A stretch of 64,000 bases of DNA from Streptosporangium saharense (GTDB lineage Bacteria > Actinomycetota > Actinomycetes > Streptosporangiales > Streptosporangiaceae). Location of the stretch: NCBI RefSeq assembly GCF_014203715.1, contig NZ_JACHJP010000011.1, forward strand, positions 231,097 through 295,096. Direction: 5' to 3'. This document shows positions 18,973-27,779 of this stretch, in pieces. The translations under genes were made by a program, and so were the position numbers. Below the pieces are notes generated by a model, which had not been told where the DNA came from, searched no databases, and saw nothing but the letters and a program-made list of their open reading frames with translations. Position 1 is the first letter of the stretch. The number at the start of each line of letters is the position of its first letter.

Positions 18973-19901
18973 GGGTTCCGCTGGCCGTACAGCGTGGTGA
19001 GCTGGGCGGCCAGTTTCGCCAGTTCGTCGTGGACGGCCTGCGGGCCCTCCACGACGACGAGGTCGCCCCAGCCCGCGAGCTGGCGGGCGATGTCCCGCGC
19101 GGTCGGCGCGGTGAGCGCGACCCGGACCCGCTCACCCTGGGAGATCACCTCGCAGTGGCGGCCGAAGCGGTCGCGCAGGACGGGCAGGTAGCAGGCGTCG
19201 ACGGTCGCGGTGGCGGTGGTCGTCGCGCGCCGCGCCTCCATCGCGGTGACGACCTCCTCCCAGGCCGCCGCGAGGTCGAAGCGCGCCGGACGCTCGGCCG
19301 CCTCCTGCGTGATCTCGGCGTCCGTGATCCGGTCGGCGCGGAAGGTCCGCCGCCCGTCGGGGGTCTCGGCGATGAGGTACCAGGTGTCGTCCTTGTCGAC
19401 GAGGCCGAGCGGCGAGACGAGGCGTTCCCGCCCCGAGTAGGTGAGGCGGGCCTTCCTGCGCCGGACCACCGCGTCCTCCAGCAGGTCGACGAGCGCGGGC
19501 CGCGTACGGCGGTGCTCGCCCCAGCCCGCCGGATCGACCACGACCGCCTCCGCCGCCGCCTCGGCCTCCTGCCGGAACGTCGAGGGCAGGGCGCGCACGA
19601 GCTTGCGCAGCGCCGCCTTGGCCTCCGGCGCGATCGCGGCGGCCGGGCCGAGCAGCAGGAACAGCGCCCTGGCCTCCGCGGCCCTGAGCCCGGACAGGTC
19701 GGTGCGGGCGCCGCCGAGCAGCGCCCAGCCGCCGCCGCGTCCGGCCTGCGGATAGACGGGGATGCCCGCGGCCGACAGGGCCTCCAGGTCGCGGCGGGCC
19801 GTGGCGACCGAGACCTCCATCTCGGCGGCGACCTGCGTCGCCGTCACTCGGCCTCGGGCCTGCAGCAGCAGGAGGACGGCCACCAGACGATCGGCTCTCA
19901 T
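18969..19901 (-). CDS. YafY-type HTH / WYL-domain transcriptional regulator
   Basis: N-terminal DeoR-like winged helix-turn-helix (RLVAVLLLLQARGRVTATQVAAEMEVSVATARRDLEALSAAGIPV, about residues 5-50) followed by a WYL-type ligand domain (TYSGRERLVSPLGLVDKDDTWYLIAETPDGRRTFRADRI). 310 aa, full length. It is divergent from the VOC-fold gene at 19986, and the 85-bp interval contains a palindrome at 19924-19940, so it probably regulates that gene and itself. Confidence 0.9.
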   Translation of the reverse strand: MRADRLVAVLLLLQARGRVTATQVAAEMEVSVATARRDLEALSAAGIPVYPQAGRGGGWALLGGARTDLSGLRAAEARALFLLLGPAAAIAPEAKAALRKLVRALPSTFRQEAEAAAEAVVVDPAGWGEHRRTRPALVDLLEDAVVRRRKARLTYSGRERLVSPLGLVDKDDTWYLIAETPDGRRTFRADRITDAEITQEAAERPARFDLAAAWEEVVTAMEARRATTTATATVDACYLPVLRDRFGRHCEVISQGERVRVALTAPTARDIARQLAGWGDLVVVEGPQAVHDELAKLAAQLTTLYGQRNP

Positions 19902-19923
19902 GTTTCGATCCTGTCAGGAAAAA

Positions 19924-19940
19924 TGCTCATTTGGTGAGCA
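19924..19940. promoter_or_regulatory. Palindromic candidate operator between WYL regulator and VOC gene
   Basis: Perfect inverted repeat TGCTCA-TTTGG-TGAGCA between the divergent starts at 19901 and 19986. The position, in the middle of the shared promoter region, is that expected for autoregulation plus control of the VOC gene. Confidence 0.5.
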
Positions 19941-19985
19941 CTTTGGCTGGCAGCATCGATCTCACAGGCCACCGAAAGGAAAGAC

Positions 19986-20399
19986 ATGCTCCGCGGACTC
20001 ACCACCATCAGCTTCTACGCCCACGACGTCGCCGCCGCCCGTGACTGGTACGCCGAGTTCCTCGGTCTGGAGGCCTACTTCCAGCGGCCCGAGCAGGGCG
20101 ACCCGGTCTACGTGGAGTTCCGGGTCGGCGACTACCAGCACGAACTCGGCGTCATCGACGCGCGCTTCGCCCCGGAGGGGTGGAGCGCCGAGGGCGGCGG
20201 GGCGATCGTCTACTGGGCCGTCGAGGACCTGGAGGCGACCTGGGACCGGCTGCTGGAGTTGGGGGCGACCCCGTTCGACAAGCCGACCGAGCGTGGCCCG
20301 GGGTTCGTCACCGCCTCGGTGCGCGACCCGTTCGGCAACATCCTCGGCATCATGATCAACGACCACTACACGAACGTCCTCGCGGGCCGGAAGGGCTGA
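19986..20399 (+). CDS. VOC (glyoxalase/bleomycin-resistance fold) family protein
   Basis: 137-residue betaalphabetabetabeta protein: LTTISFYAHDVAAARDWYAEFLGLEAYF at the start, and the C-terminal GFVTASVRDPFGNILGIMIN typical of the fold. VOC proteins are metal-dependent lyases, dioxygenases or drug-binding proteins; the actual role is unknown. GAAAGGA precedes ATG 19986. Divergent from the WYL regulator, which likely controls it; a YdeI-like gene follows after 5 nt, probably co-transcribed. Confidence 0.85.
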   Translation: MLRGLTTISFYAHDVAAARDWYAEFLGLEAYFQRPEQGDPVYVEFRVGDYQHELGVIDARFAPEGWSAEGGGAIVYWAVEDLEATWDRLLELGATPFDKPTERGPGFVTASVRDPFGNILGIMINDHYTNVLAGRKG

Positions 20400-20404
20400 C
20401 CACG

Positions 20405-20761
20405 ATGACCACGACTCCCCTGCTCCTCGACGACGCCGCCGCCTGGAAGGCCTGGCTCACCGAGCACCACGAGAGCGCCTCCGACGTCTGGCTCATGATC
20501 GCCAAGAGGAACGGCAACGCGAGAACCGTCACCCTCGGCGAAGCGCTCGACGAGGCCCTGTGCCACGGCTGGATCGACAGCCACCGCAGGGCCCTCGACG
20601 ACAACTACTACCTGCAGCGCTACTCCCCCCGCGCCCGCCGCAGCCCCTGGTCGGCCATCAACGCCGCCAAGGCCGAGGCCCTGACAGCCGCGGGCCGGAT
20701 GCTCCCCGCAGGCCACACCGCGATCAAAACCGCCAAAACCACCGGCCACTGGCCCGCTTGA
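20405..20761 (+). CDS. YdeI/OmpD-associated family protein, short form
   Basis: 118 residues with WKAWLTEHHESASDVWLMIAKR, the conserved core LGEALDEALCHGWIDSHRRALDDNYYLQRYSPR and RRSPWSAINAAKAEALTAAGRMLPAGHTAI. Related family members are usually nearer 190 aa with an additional C-terminal helical segment; that part is missing here, and the end TAKTTGHWPA is C-rich and non-typical, so this may be a truncated copy. Starts 5 nt after the VOC gene. Confidence 0.7.
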   Translation: MTTTPLLLDDAAAWKAWLTEHHESASDVWLMIAKRNGNARTVTLGEALDEALCHGWIDSHRRALDDNYYLQRYSPRARRSPWSAINAAKAEALTAAGRMLPAGHTAIKTAKTTGHWPA

Positions 20762-20851
20762 GACCTGCCCCGACACCCCGCACCGAAGACCGCCCCAATC
20801 GTGGTGAACGGTTTTGATCTGGGTTTACCGGTGCCGTGCGTGAGGAGTTTC

Positions 20852-20961
20852 GGCTTGGGCGCGTCGGTGAGCTGGACTGAGGAGCGACGGAGCGAAGCGG
20901 AGGAGCGACGAGGGAAGTCACCGACTTCAGGCGCCCAAGCCCGCGCCGCCGCAGGCGGCGC
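20852..20961. repeat. Structured intergenic repeat-like element with nested inverted repeats
   Basis: Between the convergent YdeI-like gene and the ABC ATPase lies a foldback: GGCTTGGGCGC (20852-20862) pairs perfectly with GCGCCCAAGCC (20931-20941), extended on the inside by GTCGGTGA/TCACCGAC. A second perfect hairpin GCGCCGCC-GCA-GGCGGCGC sits at 20943-20961. The loop is rich in GGAGCGACGGAGCGAAG. It has the look of a dispersed REP-like element or bidirectional terminator. Nothing else is seen in 20762-20974. Confidence 0.55.
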
Positions 20962-20974
20962 AAAAAGGCACAGT

Positions 20975-21658
20975 CTAGAGGCGAGGCACCGCCTCCAGCA
21001 GAGAGCGGGTGTAGTCGTGGCGGGGAGCGCCGACGACCTCCTCCGTCGGTCCCGTCTCGACGAGTTTTCCCTGGTGCATCACCGCGACGACGTCGGCGAC
21101 GTAGCGGACCACGGCGAGGTTGTGCGAGATGAACAGCATCGACAGGCCGAGTTCCTCGCGCAGCGAGCGGACGAGGTTGAGCACGGCGCCCTGCACGGAG
21201 ACGTCCAGGGCGGAGGTGATCTCGTCGGCGACCAGCAGTTCGGGCCGGGCGCCCAGCGCCCTGGCGATCGCGACCCGCTGCCGCATGCCGCCCGACAGCT
21301 CGCGCGGGTAGCGTCCGGCCAGGGTCGCGGGCAGCGAGACCAGCGACAGCAGCCGTTCGACCTCGGCCTGGCGTTCCGCGCGGGGCAGGCGCAGCCCCTC
21401 GCCGACCGAGGCGCCCACGGTCATCCTGGGGTCGAGGGAGGCGTAGGGGTTCTGGAAGACCATCTGGATGCGCCGGGGGTCGGCCCCGGTGATCTCCCCC
21501 CGGTACGGCACCAGCCCGGTCACCGCCTTGGCCAGGGTGGACTTGCCGGAGCCCGACTCCCCGACCAGGCCGACGATCGCCCCCTGCGGGATCTCCAGGG
21601 TGACGTCGTCGACCGCGGTGAAGGCGCCGAACCGCACCGTCAGGTTCTTTATGATCAC
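20975..21658 (-). CDS. Peptide ABC transporter ATP-binding protein (OppF/DppF-like)
   Basis: Complete ABC ATPase: Walker A GLVGESGSGKSTLA, Q-loop MVFQNPYASLDPRM, signature ELSGGMRQRVAIARAL, Walker B LLVADEITSALDVS, and H-loop LFISHNLAVV. At 227 aa it lacks the C-terminal oligopeptide-transporter extension of longer DppF proteins. Last gene of the first importer operon; its ATG overlaps the stop of the upstream fused permease-ATPase by 4 nt. Walker B has DEIT rather than the usual DEPT. Confidence 0.92.
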   Translation of the reverse strand: MIIKNLTVRFGAFTAVDDVTLEIPQGAIVGLVGESGSGKSTLAKAVTGLVPYRGEITGADPRRIQMVFQNPYASLDPRMTVGASVGEGLRLPRAERQAEVERLLSLVSLPATLAGRYPRELSGGMRQRVAIARALGARPELLVADEITSALDVSVQGAVLNLVRSLREELGLSMLFISHNLAVVRYVADVVAVMHQGKLVETGPTEEVVGAPRHDYTRSLLEAVPRL

Positions 21659-23478
21659 GATGCCTCCCAGCAGGCGACGCGGTGTGCCTTGCCGTACGGG
21701 ACGAGGGGTGGCAGCTCGGCGCAGCGCTCGCTCGCCAGCTCACAGCGGTCGGCGAAGGCGCAGCCTGGGCCGACCTCCGCGGGGGCGGGCTGGCGGCCGG
21801 GGATGCTGGCCAGCGGCTGGGACCTGTCGGTCTCCATGTCGGGCAGCGAGGCGACCAGGGCGCGGGTGTAGGGGTGGGCGGCGCCGGTGGCGAGCCGTTC
21901 GACGGGCAGTTCCTCGACGACCCGGCCCGCGTACATGACGACGACCCGGTGGCACAGCTCCCCGACGACGGCGATGTCGTGGGAGATGAACAGGGTCGCG
22001 GCGCCGGTCTCCGCGGTCACCTGGCGCAGCAGGCGCAGGATCTGCCGTTGCACGGTCACGTCGAGCGCGGTGGTCGGCTCGTCGGCGATGATCAGCCTCG
22101 GGGTGCCCATCAGGCCCATCGCGATCACCACGCGCTGGCGCATGCCGCCGGACAGCTCGTGGGGGTGCTGGCGGGCCCTGCGCGCCGGTTCGGGGATGCG
22201 CACGTGGTCGAGGCGGTCGACCGCCCGCTCCCAGGCCTGGGCACGGGTGGCCCCCTGGTGCACGGTGGCGACCTCGGCGAGCTGGCCGCCGATCCGCAGC
22301 GCGGGGTTGAGGGAGGCCATCGGGTCCTGGAAGACCATGGCGAGGGAGGTGCCGAGCAGTTTGCGGCGCCGCTGCTCGGTGAGGTCGTCGAGGTCGTTGC
22401 CGCACAGTCGCATCCTGCTCGCCGTCACCTCGCCCGGGTAGGGCACCAGGCCGCCGACGGCCGAGGCGGTCAGGCTCTTGCCGCTGCCCGACTCGCCGAC
22501 CAGGCCGACGATCTCGCCGGGCGCGATGGTCAGCGACAGGCCGCGGACCGGGGTCACGCCGCCGGGGAAGGTGACGGTGAGGTCGCGCACCTCAAGGACG
22601 GCCTCGGGGTCGGGCTCGCTCTCCTCGTGCGGTACGGCCCCGGCCCCCGGGACGGCCCTGACCGTCGCGTTGCCGCGTGCCGCGGCCCTGGCCAGGGCGT
22701 CCCCGAGCAGGTTGAACCCAATTCCGGCGAGCGCGACCGCGACGGCGGGGCCGAGGGCGACGGCCGGGGTGTCGTAGATGCGGCCGAAGCCGTCGAACAG
22801 CAGCCGTCCCCAGTCGAACGACGGCGGCTGCACGCCGAGCCCGAGGAAGGACATCCCGGCCAGGGCGAGCAGTGCGCTGCCCAGGGCCTGGGTGAGGTTG
22901 AGGATCAGCGGCTCGGCGATGTTGGGCAGGACGTGGCGGGTCATGATCCGCAGGCGGGGGACGCCGAGCATCCTGGCCGCCGCCACGTAGTCGGCGCCCG
23001 CGACGGAGGCGGCGAGCGTCTGGGTGAGCCGCGCGAAGCCCGGGGCGAGGGCGACGCCGATGCCCAGCACCGCTCCCCTGGCGCCAAGCCCGGAGATCAC
23101 CGCGGTGAACATGGCCAGCAGCAGGCTGGGGAAGGCGACCAGCGCGTTGACCGTGCCGGTGACCAGGCGGGCGCCCCTGCGGGGCAGCACCGAGGGCAGC
23201 GCGCCGAGCACGACGCCCGCGACCGCGCCGATGAGCGTGGTCAGCAGCGCCAGGACCAGGGAGAGCCGTCCGGCGACGAGCACCCTGGCCAGGATGTCGC
23301 GGCCCAGGTTGTCGGTGCCGAGGGGGTGGGCGTCCGAGACGCCCTGGAGGATGACCGCCGGGTCGATGTGCTCGGCCTCGGCCCCCCAGATCGGCGGCCC
23401 GATGACGGCCAGGACCACCATGGCCGTGACCAGTACGGTCCCGGCGAGCCCCGCGGGGGTGCGCAGCAGGTGCCGCAT
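21655..23478 (-). CDS. Fused peptide ABC transporter permease and ATPase (DppC-DppD fusion)
   Basis: One 607-residue chain joins two normally separate subunits. Residues 1 to about 270 are a DppC-type permease with N-terminal helix and EAA-like loop (AARMLGVPRLRIMTRHVLPNIAEP), and the rest is a DppD-type ATPase: Walker A VGESGSGKSLT, QDPMASLNP, ELSGGMRQRVVIAMGL, Walker B LIIADEPTTALDV, ending with the Cys-containing oligopeptide-transporter tail (GPGCAFADRCELASERC). A short linker of about 25 residues separates the halves. ATG 23478 overlaps the stop of the DppB-like permease (TGATG). Confidence 0.9.
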   Translation of the reverse strand: MRHLLRTPAGLAGTVLVTAMVVLAVIGPPIWGAEAEHIDPAVILQGVSDAHPLGTDNLGRDILARVLVAGRLSLVLALLTTLIGAVAGVVLGALPSVLPRRGARLVTGTVNALVAFPSLLLAMFTAVISGLGARGAVLGIGVALAPGFARLTQTLAASVAGADYVAAARMLGVPRLRIMTRHVLPNIAEPLILNLTQALGSALLALAGMSFLGLGVQPPSFDWGRLLFDGFGRIYDTPAVALGPAVAVALAGIGFNLLGDALARAAARGNATVRAVPGAGAVPHEESEPDPEAVLEVRDLTVTFPGGVTPVRGLSLTIAPGEIVGLVGESGSGKSLTASAVGGLVPYPGEVTASRMRLCGNDLDDLTEQRRRKLLGTSLAMVFQDPMASLNPALRIGGQLAEVATVHQGATRAQAWERAVDRLDHVRIPEPARRARQHPHELSGGMRQRVVIAMGLMGTPRLIIADEPTTALDVTVQRQILRLLRQVTAETGAATLFISHDIAVVGELCHRVVVMYAGRVVEELPVERLATGAAHPYTRALVASLPDMETDRSQPLASIPGRQPAPAEVGPGCAFADRCELASERCAELPPLVPYGKAHRVACWEAS

Positions 23479-24404
23479 CAGGTCTCCTTCAGGGCGGAGG
23501 TCGGGTCGAGCAGGCCGAGCAGCACGTCCACGAGCAGGTTCACCACGAGCACGATGGCGCCGTAGACGAGGATCACGCCCTGGGCGACGGGATAGTCCTT
23601 CTGGGTGATCGACTCCACGATCCGCAGGCCGAGCCCCGGCCAGGCGAAGACGTACTCGACGAGCACGCTTCCCGCGATCAGGCCGGTGAGCAGCAGGCCG
23701 CCGACGGTGAGGGTCGCGGTGAGCGTGTTGGGCAGGACGTGCCGCAGGTGGACACGGGCGGAGGGCAGCCGTTTCGCGCGGGCCAGCCGTACGTAGTCGC
23801 TGCCCAGCTCGCGCAGCGTCTCCACCCGGGAGATGCGGGCGATCATCGCGGCGGGGGCGATGGCCAGGGCCAGGACGGGCAGCACGTAGGACTCGGGACC
23901 GCCCTTGCCCGCGGGCGGGAACCAGCCGAGCCCGATGGCGAACAGGGCGACCATGGCGATGGCGTAGAGGAACTCCGGGATCGCGACCGCCGTACCGGTG
24001 GCCGAGGTGAAGGCGGCCTCGGTGCCGCGGTTGCGGCCGTTCTCGGTGCGGACCCCCGCCCACATGCCGAGCGGGACCGCGACCAGCAGGGCGACGACTG
24101 TCGCGAGCAGGGCCAGGGCGAGGGTGTTCGGCAGCCGGGAGGCGATGACCTCGCCGACCGGTTCCCCGCTGAGGAAGGAGGTGCCGAAGTCGCCGGAGAC
24201 CACGTGGCCCACGTAGGAGGCGAGCTGGGTGAGGATCGGCTGGTCGAGCCCGAGTGCCGCGCGCCTGGCCTCGACCAGTTCGACCGGGGCCGCCTGGCCG
24301 AGCGAGGCGCGCACGGGGTCGCCCGGAATGAGGTGGATCATCGCGAACGAGGCGACGAGCAGCACGGCCAGCGAGATCACGAACCGGACGAGGTGCCGCA
24401 GCAC
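23478..24404 (-). CDS. Peptide ABC transporter permease (DppB-like)
   Basis: Inner-membrane permease with about six helices, the N-terminal LRHLVRFVISLAVLLVASFAMIHLIPGDP typical for DppB/OppB, and the EAA loop DYVRLARAKRLPSARVHLRHVLPN. GTG 24404 is chosen because the family start (a short LRxLxR segment before helix 1) then lines up; a GTG at 24482, adjacent to the binding-protein stop, is an alternative. Partner of the fused permease-ATPase immediately downstream. Confidence 0.9.
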   Translation of the reverse strand: MLRHLVRFVISLAVLLVASFAMIHLIPGDPVRASLGQAAPVELVEARRAALGLDQPILTQLASYVGHVVSGDFGTSFLSGEPVGEVIASRLPNTLALALLATVVALLVAVPLGMWAGVRTENGRNRGTEAAFTSATGTAVAIPEFLYAIAMVALFAIGLGWFPPAGKGGPESYVLPVLALAIAPAAMIARISRVETLRELGSDYVRLARAKRLPSARVHLRHVLPNTLTATLTVGGLLLTGLIAGSVLVEYVFAWPGLGLRIVESITQKDYPVAQGVILVYGAIVLVVNLLVDVLLGLLDPTSALKET

Positions 24405-24482
24405 GAACGCCCCCCGCGCACGGCCCCGGGAGCCGCCGGCCGTGGCCGGGCGGCGGCCCCTCGGACGAGGGATGCCGGCCAC

Positions 24483-26069
24483 TCAGCCCGCCTCGGTCAT
24501 CCGGATGGAGGTCGGCACGAACAGTCCGGCCTGGACGGTGAACGTGGCGTTCCGCTGGGCGACGAGCACGGTGTTCTCCACGACCGGCACCAGGTCGGCG
24601 GCGTCGTAGAGGGCCGACTCGGACTCGGTCCAGAGCTTGCAGCCCTCCTCGCCGGGCTTGGTCACGGCCTCGGCGACCAGCTTCTCGTAGCGCTCGTTGG
24701 CCAGGTGGGCGAAGTTGGCGCCCTTGGGCGCGGCCGGTCCCGACAGGAACCCGACGAGCTGGGTGGGCAGGGTCACCCCGATCGGCAGCCAGACCACGTC
24801 CCAGTCCTGGGTCGCGTTGAGCGACTCCGACAGCTTGGTGTCGATGACGCCGTTCAGCGTGACGTCCACGCCGATCTTCTTCCAGGTGGCCGCGAGATAC
24901 TCGTTGGCCGCCTGGGTGCTCGCGCCCTTGGTGGTGACGTACAGCAGGCGCAGGCTCAGCCGCTTGCCGTCCTTGACGCGGACGCCGTCTGCTCCGGCCT
25001 TCCACCCGGCCGCGTCGAGCGCGGCGGAGGCGGCTGCCGGGTCGAAGGCGGGGACGTGGCCGGTGACGCCGTCGCCCTGGCAGGGCTTGGGGTCGCCGAC
25101 GAGCCCGGTGACCGGCCGTCCCGTACCGCTCGATGCGATTCCGGCGAGTTCGGGGAGGTTGACCGCCTGGGTGAGGGCCTTACGGATCGCGGGGTCCTTG
25201 GCGGGGCGGTCGTCGCCCTGGTGGTAGAAGAACTGCCCGTTGCCCGCCGACATGGTCGCCTTGCCCATCCCCGGGGTGGCTTCGAGGCGTTTGCGGTCGG
25301 CGCCGTAGATGATCGCGCCGTTGAGGTCGCCGGAGATCAGCATGTTGGCGGCGGTCTGCTCGTTCGGCACGACCCGCAGCACGACCTTCTCCGGCATGCC
25401 GGACCCCTTGGTCGCGGCGCCGTTCGGCCCCCAGGCGTAGTCCTCGCGCAGCTTGAAGGTGTAGTGGTCGCTGGGCACGGCCTCGGTCAGCGTGTACGGC
25501 CCAGAGCCCGAGGTGGCGTGGGCGATCGAGGAGCGGTCCTTGAGCCCCTTGCCGCAGACCACGAACATCAGCGTGCTGCTCTCCAGGATGAAGCTGAACG
25601 GCTGGGGCGTGGAGAGCGTGACGGTGCCCGCGGCGTCGTCGGCCTCGGCCTTCATGCCGACCGGGACGAGCACGCCGTACACCGGCGACTTGGTGGCCGG
25701 GTCGGCGATGTGGTTGACGTTCTCGGCCACGTCGGAGGGGGTGAGCTTGGAGCCGTCGGAACAGGTGACGTTCTTGCGGAGGGTGAAGGTCACCCTGTCC
25801 GGTTTGACGTCCCACTTCTCGGCGAGCCCGGGAAGGATCTTCCCCTCGGGCGAGTTGGCGACCAGGGTGTCGTAGGCCAGGGACAGCGTGGTGTTGGTCA
25901 CCCCGAGGACACCCATGGCCGGGTCGAGCACCCCGGGGTCGGCGCTGAGCGCGAAGGAGAAGGTGCCTCCCTCAGCGGCCTTGCCCGACGGGCCGTCGGA
26001 CGTGCCGCCGCAGGCGGTCGCGAGCAGGCTCAGGGTGGCGAGGGCGGCCACCGGAGCTGTTTTCTTCAT
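24483..26069 (-). CDS. Peptide ABC transporter substrate-binding lipoprotein (copy 1)
   Basis: SBP_bac_5-type binding protein of about 528 aa. The lipoprotein signal MKKTAPVAALATLSLLATAC ends at the lipidated Cys. Body motifs include GLAEKWDVKPDRVTFTLRK, GSGPYTLTEA and RKALTQAVNLPELAG. TGGAG precedes ATG 26069. The gene is a tandem paralogue of the one at 26097 with long identical stretches. The substrate is presumably an oligopeptide, inferred from family and neighbours. Confidence 0.92.
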   Translation of the reverse strand: MKKTAPVAALATLSLLATACGGTSDGPSGKAAEGGTFSFALSADPGVLDPAMGVLGVTNTTLSLAYDTLVANSPEGKILPGLAEKWDVKPDRVTFTLRKNVTCSDGSKLTPSDVAENVNHIADPATKSPVYGVLVPVGMKAEADDAAGTVTLSTPQPFSFILESSTLMFVVCGKGLKDRSSIAHATSGSGPYTLTEAVPSDHYTFKLREDYAWGPNGAATKGSGMPEKVVLRVVPNEQTAANMLISGDLNGAIIYGADRKRLEATPGMGKATMSAGNGQFFYHQGDDRPAKDPAIRKALTQAVNLPELAGIASSGTGRPVTGLVGDPKPCQGDGVTGHVPAFDPAAASAALDAAGWKAGADGVRVKDGKRLSLRLLYVTTKGASTQAANEYLAATWKKIGVDVTLNGVIDTKLSESLNATQDWDVVWLPIGVTLPTQLVGFLSGPAAPKGANFAHLANERYEKLVAEAVTKPGEEGCKLWTESESALYDAADLVPVVENTVLVAQRNATFTVQAGLFVPTSIRMTEAG

Positions 26070-26096
26070 CGGAACTCCAGAAACGATTCTTGCCAC

Positions 26097-27683
26097 TTAG
26101 CGCGCCGAGGTCATCCGGATGGTGGTGGGAGAGAACGAGGCGGCGGGGAAGTCGAAGGTGGCGCCCTTCTGGGCGACGAGGACGGTGTTCTCCACGACCG
26201 GAACGAGGTCGGCGGCGTCGTAGAGGGCGGACTCGGACTCGGTCCAGAGCTTGCAGCCCTCCTCGCCGGGCTTGGTCACGGCCTCGGCGACCAGCTTCTC
26301 GTAGCGCTCGTTGCTCAGATGGGCGAAGTTGGCGCCCTTGGGCGCCGAGGGGCCGGACAGGAATCCGACGAGCTGGGTGGGGAGCGTGACGCCGATCGGC
26401 AGCCAGACCGCGTCCCAGTCCTGGGCGGCGTTGAGCGACTCCGACAGTTTCGTGTCGATGACGCCGTTCAGCGTGACCTCGACGCCCGCCTTCTTCCAGG
26501 ACTGGGCGAGATACTCGTTGGCGGCCAGGACGCCCGCGCCTCGCGTGGTCGCGTACAGCAGGCGTATGGTCAGCCGCTTGCCGTCCTTGACGCGGACGCC
26601 GTCGGCCCCTGCCTTCCACCCGGCGGCGTCGAGCGCGGCGGAGGCGGCTGCCGGGTCGAAGGTGGGGACGTGGCCGGTGACGCCGTCGCCCTGGCAGGGT
26701 TTGGGGTCCATCACCAGTCCCCTGACGGGCCGCCCGGTGCCGCTCGACGCGATTCCGGCGAGTTCGGGGAGGTTGATCGCCTGGGTGAGGGCCCTGCGGA
26801 TCGCGGGGTCCTTGGCGGGGCGGTCGTCGTCCTGGTTGTAGAAGAACTGCCCGTTGCCCATGGCGAGGACGAGCTTGTTCACCCCCGGCGTCGCCTCAAG
26901 CCGTCTGCGGTCGGCGCCGTAGACGACGGCGCCGTTGAGGTCGCCGGAGATCAGCATGTTGGCGGCGGTCTGCTCGTTCGGCACGACCCGCAGCACGATC
27001 TTCTCGGGCTGCCCCTGGTTCCTGACGCTCGCGCCGTTCGGCCCCCAGGCGTAGTCCTTGCGGACCGTGAAGGTGTAGTGGTCGCTGGGCACGGCCTCGG
27101 TCAGGGTGTACGGCCCCGAGCCGGAGGTGGCGTGGGCGATGGAGGCGCGGTCCTTGAGTCCCTTGCCGCAGACCACGAAGAGCTGCGCCGCGTTCTCCAG
27201 GATGAAGCTGAACGGCTCCGGGGTCGAGAGCGTGACGGTGCCCGCCGCGTCGTCGGCCTCGGCCTTCATGCCGACCGGGACGAGCACGCCGTACACGGGC
27301 GACTTCGTCTCGGGGTCGGCGATGTGGTTGACGTTCTCGGCCACGTCGGCCGGGGTGAGCCTGGAGCCGTCCGAACAGGTGACGTCCTTGCGCAGGGTGA
27401 AGGTCACCGCGTCGGGCTTGACGTCCCACTTCTCCGCGAGGCCGGGGACGATCTTCCCGTCCGGGGCGGTGAAGACCAGCGGGTCGTAGGCCAGGGAGAG
27501 CACGGTGTTGGTGATCGAGAGCACCGCCGTGGCCGGGTCGAGCGCCCCGGGATCGGCGCTGAGCGCGAAGGAGAAGGTGCCTCCCTCGGCGGGCTTCCCG
27601 GACGGGTCATCGGATGTGCCGCCGCAGGCGGCCACGAGCAGGCTCAAAGTGGCGAGCGCTGCCACCGGTCCTGTCTTTTTCAT
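26097..27683 (-). CDS. Peptide ABC transporter substrate-binding lipoprotein (copy 2)
   Basis: Tandem paralogue of the downstream binding protein, same length (528 aa) and layout: lipobox LLVAAC after MKKTGPVAALATLS, GLAEKWDVKPDAVTFTLRK and RRALTQAINLPELAG. Differences concentrate near residues 55-85 (ITNTVLSLAYDPLVFTAPDG against VTNTTLSLAYDTLVANSPEG in copy 1) and in the last 15 residues, suggesting divergence of ligand recognition after duplication. Lies between the PucR regulator and copy 1. Confidence 0.92.
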   Translation of the reverse strand: MKKTGPVAALATLSLLVAACGGTSDDPSGKPAEGGTFSFALSADPGALDPATAVLSITNTVLSLAYDPLVFTAPDGKIVPGLAEKWDVKPDAVTFTLRKDVTCSDGSRLTPADVAENVNHIADPETKSPVYGVLVPVGMKAEADDAAGTVTLSTPEPFSFILENAAQLFVVCGKGLKDRASIAHATSGSGPYTLTEAVPSDHYTFTVRKDYAWGPNGASVRNQGQPEKIVLRVVPNEQTAANMLISGDLNGAVVYGADRRRLEATPGVNKLVLAMGNGQFFYNQDDDRPAKDPAIRRALTQAINLPELAGIASSGTGRPVRGLVMDPKPCQGDGVTGHVPTFDPAAASAALDAAGWKAGADGVRVKDGKRLTIRLLYATTRGAGVLAANEYLAQSWKKAGVEVTLNGVIDTKLSESLNAAQDWDAVWLPIGVTLPTQLVGFLSGPSAPKGANFAHLSNERYEKLVAEAVTKPGEEGCKLWTESESALYDAADLVPVVENTVLVAQKGATFDFPAASFSPTTIRMTSAR

Positions 27684-27779
27684 CGGGACTCCAGGAAGGT
27701 GGGGGGCGATGCCCCACACTCGCTCTTTCGTGCGGCTCGTTCTTCGTGCTCAATCACAAAAAGCGGGTCACGCGTCGTG

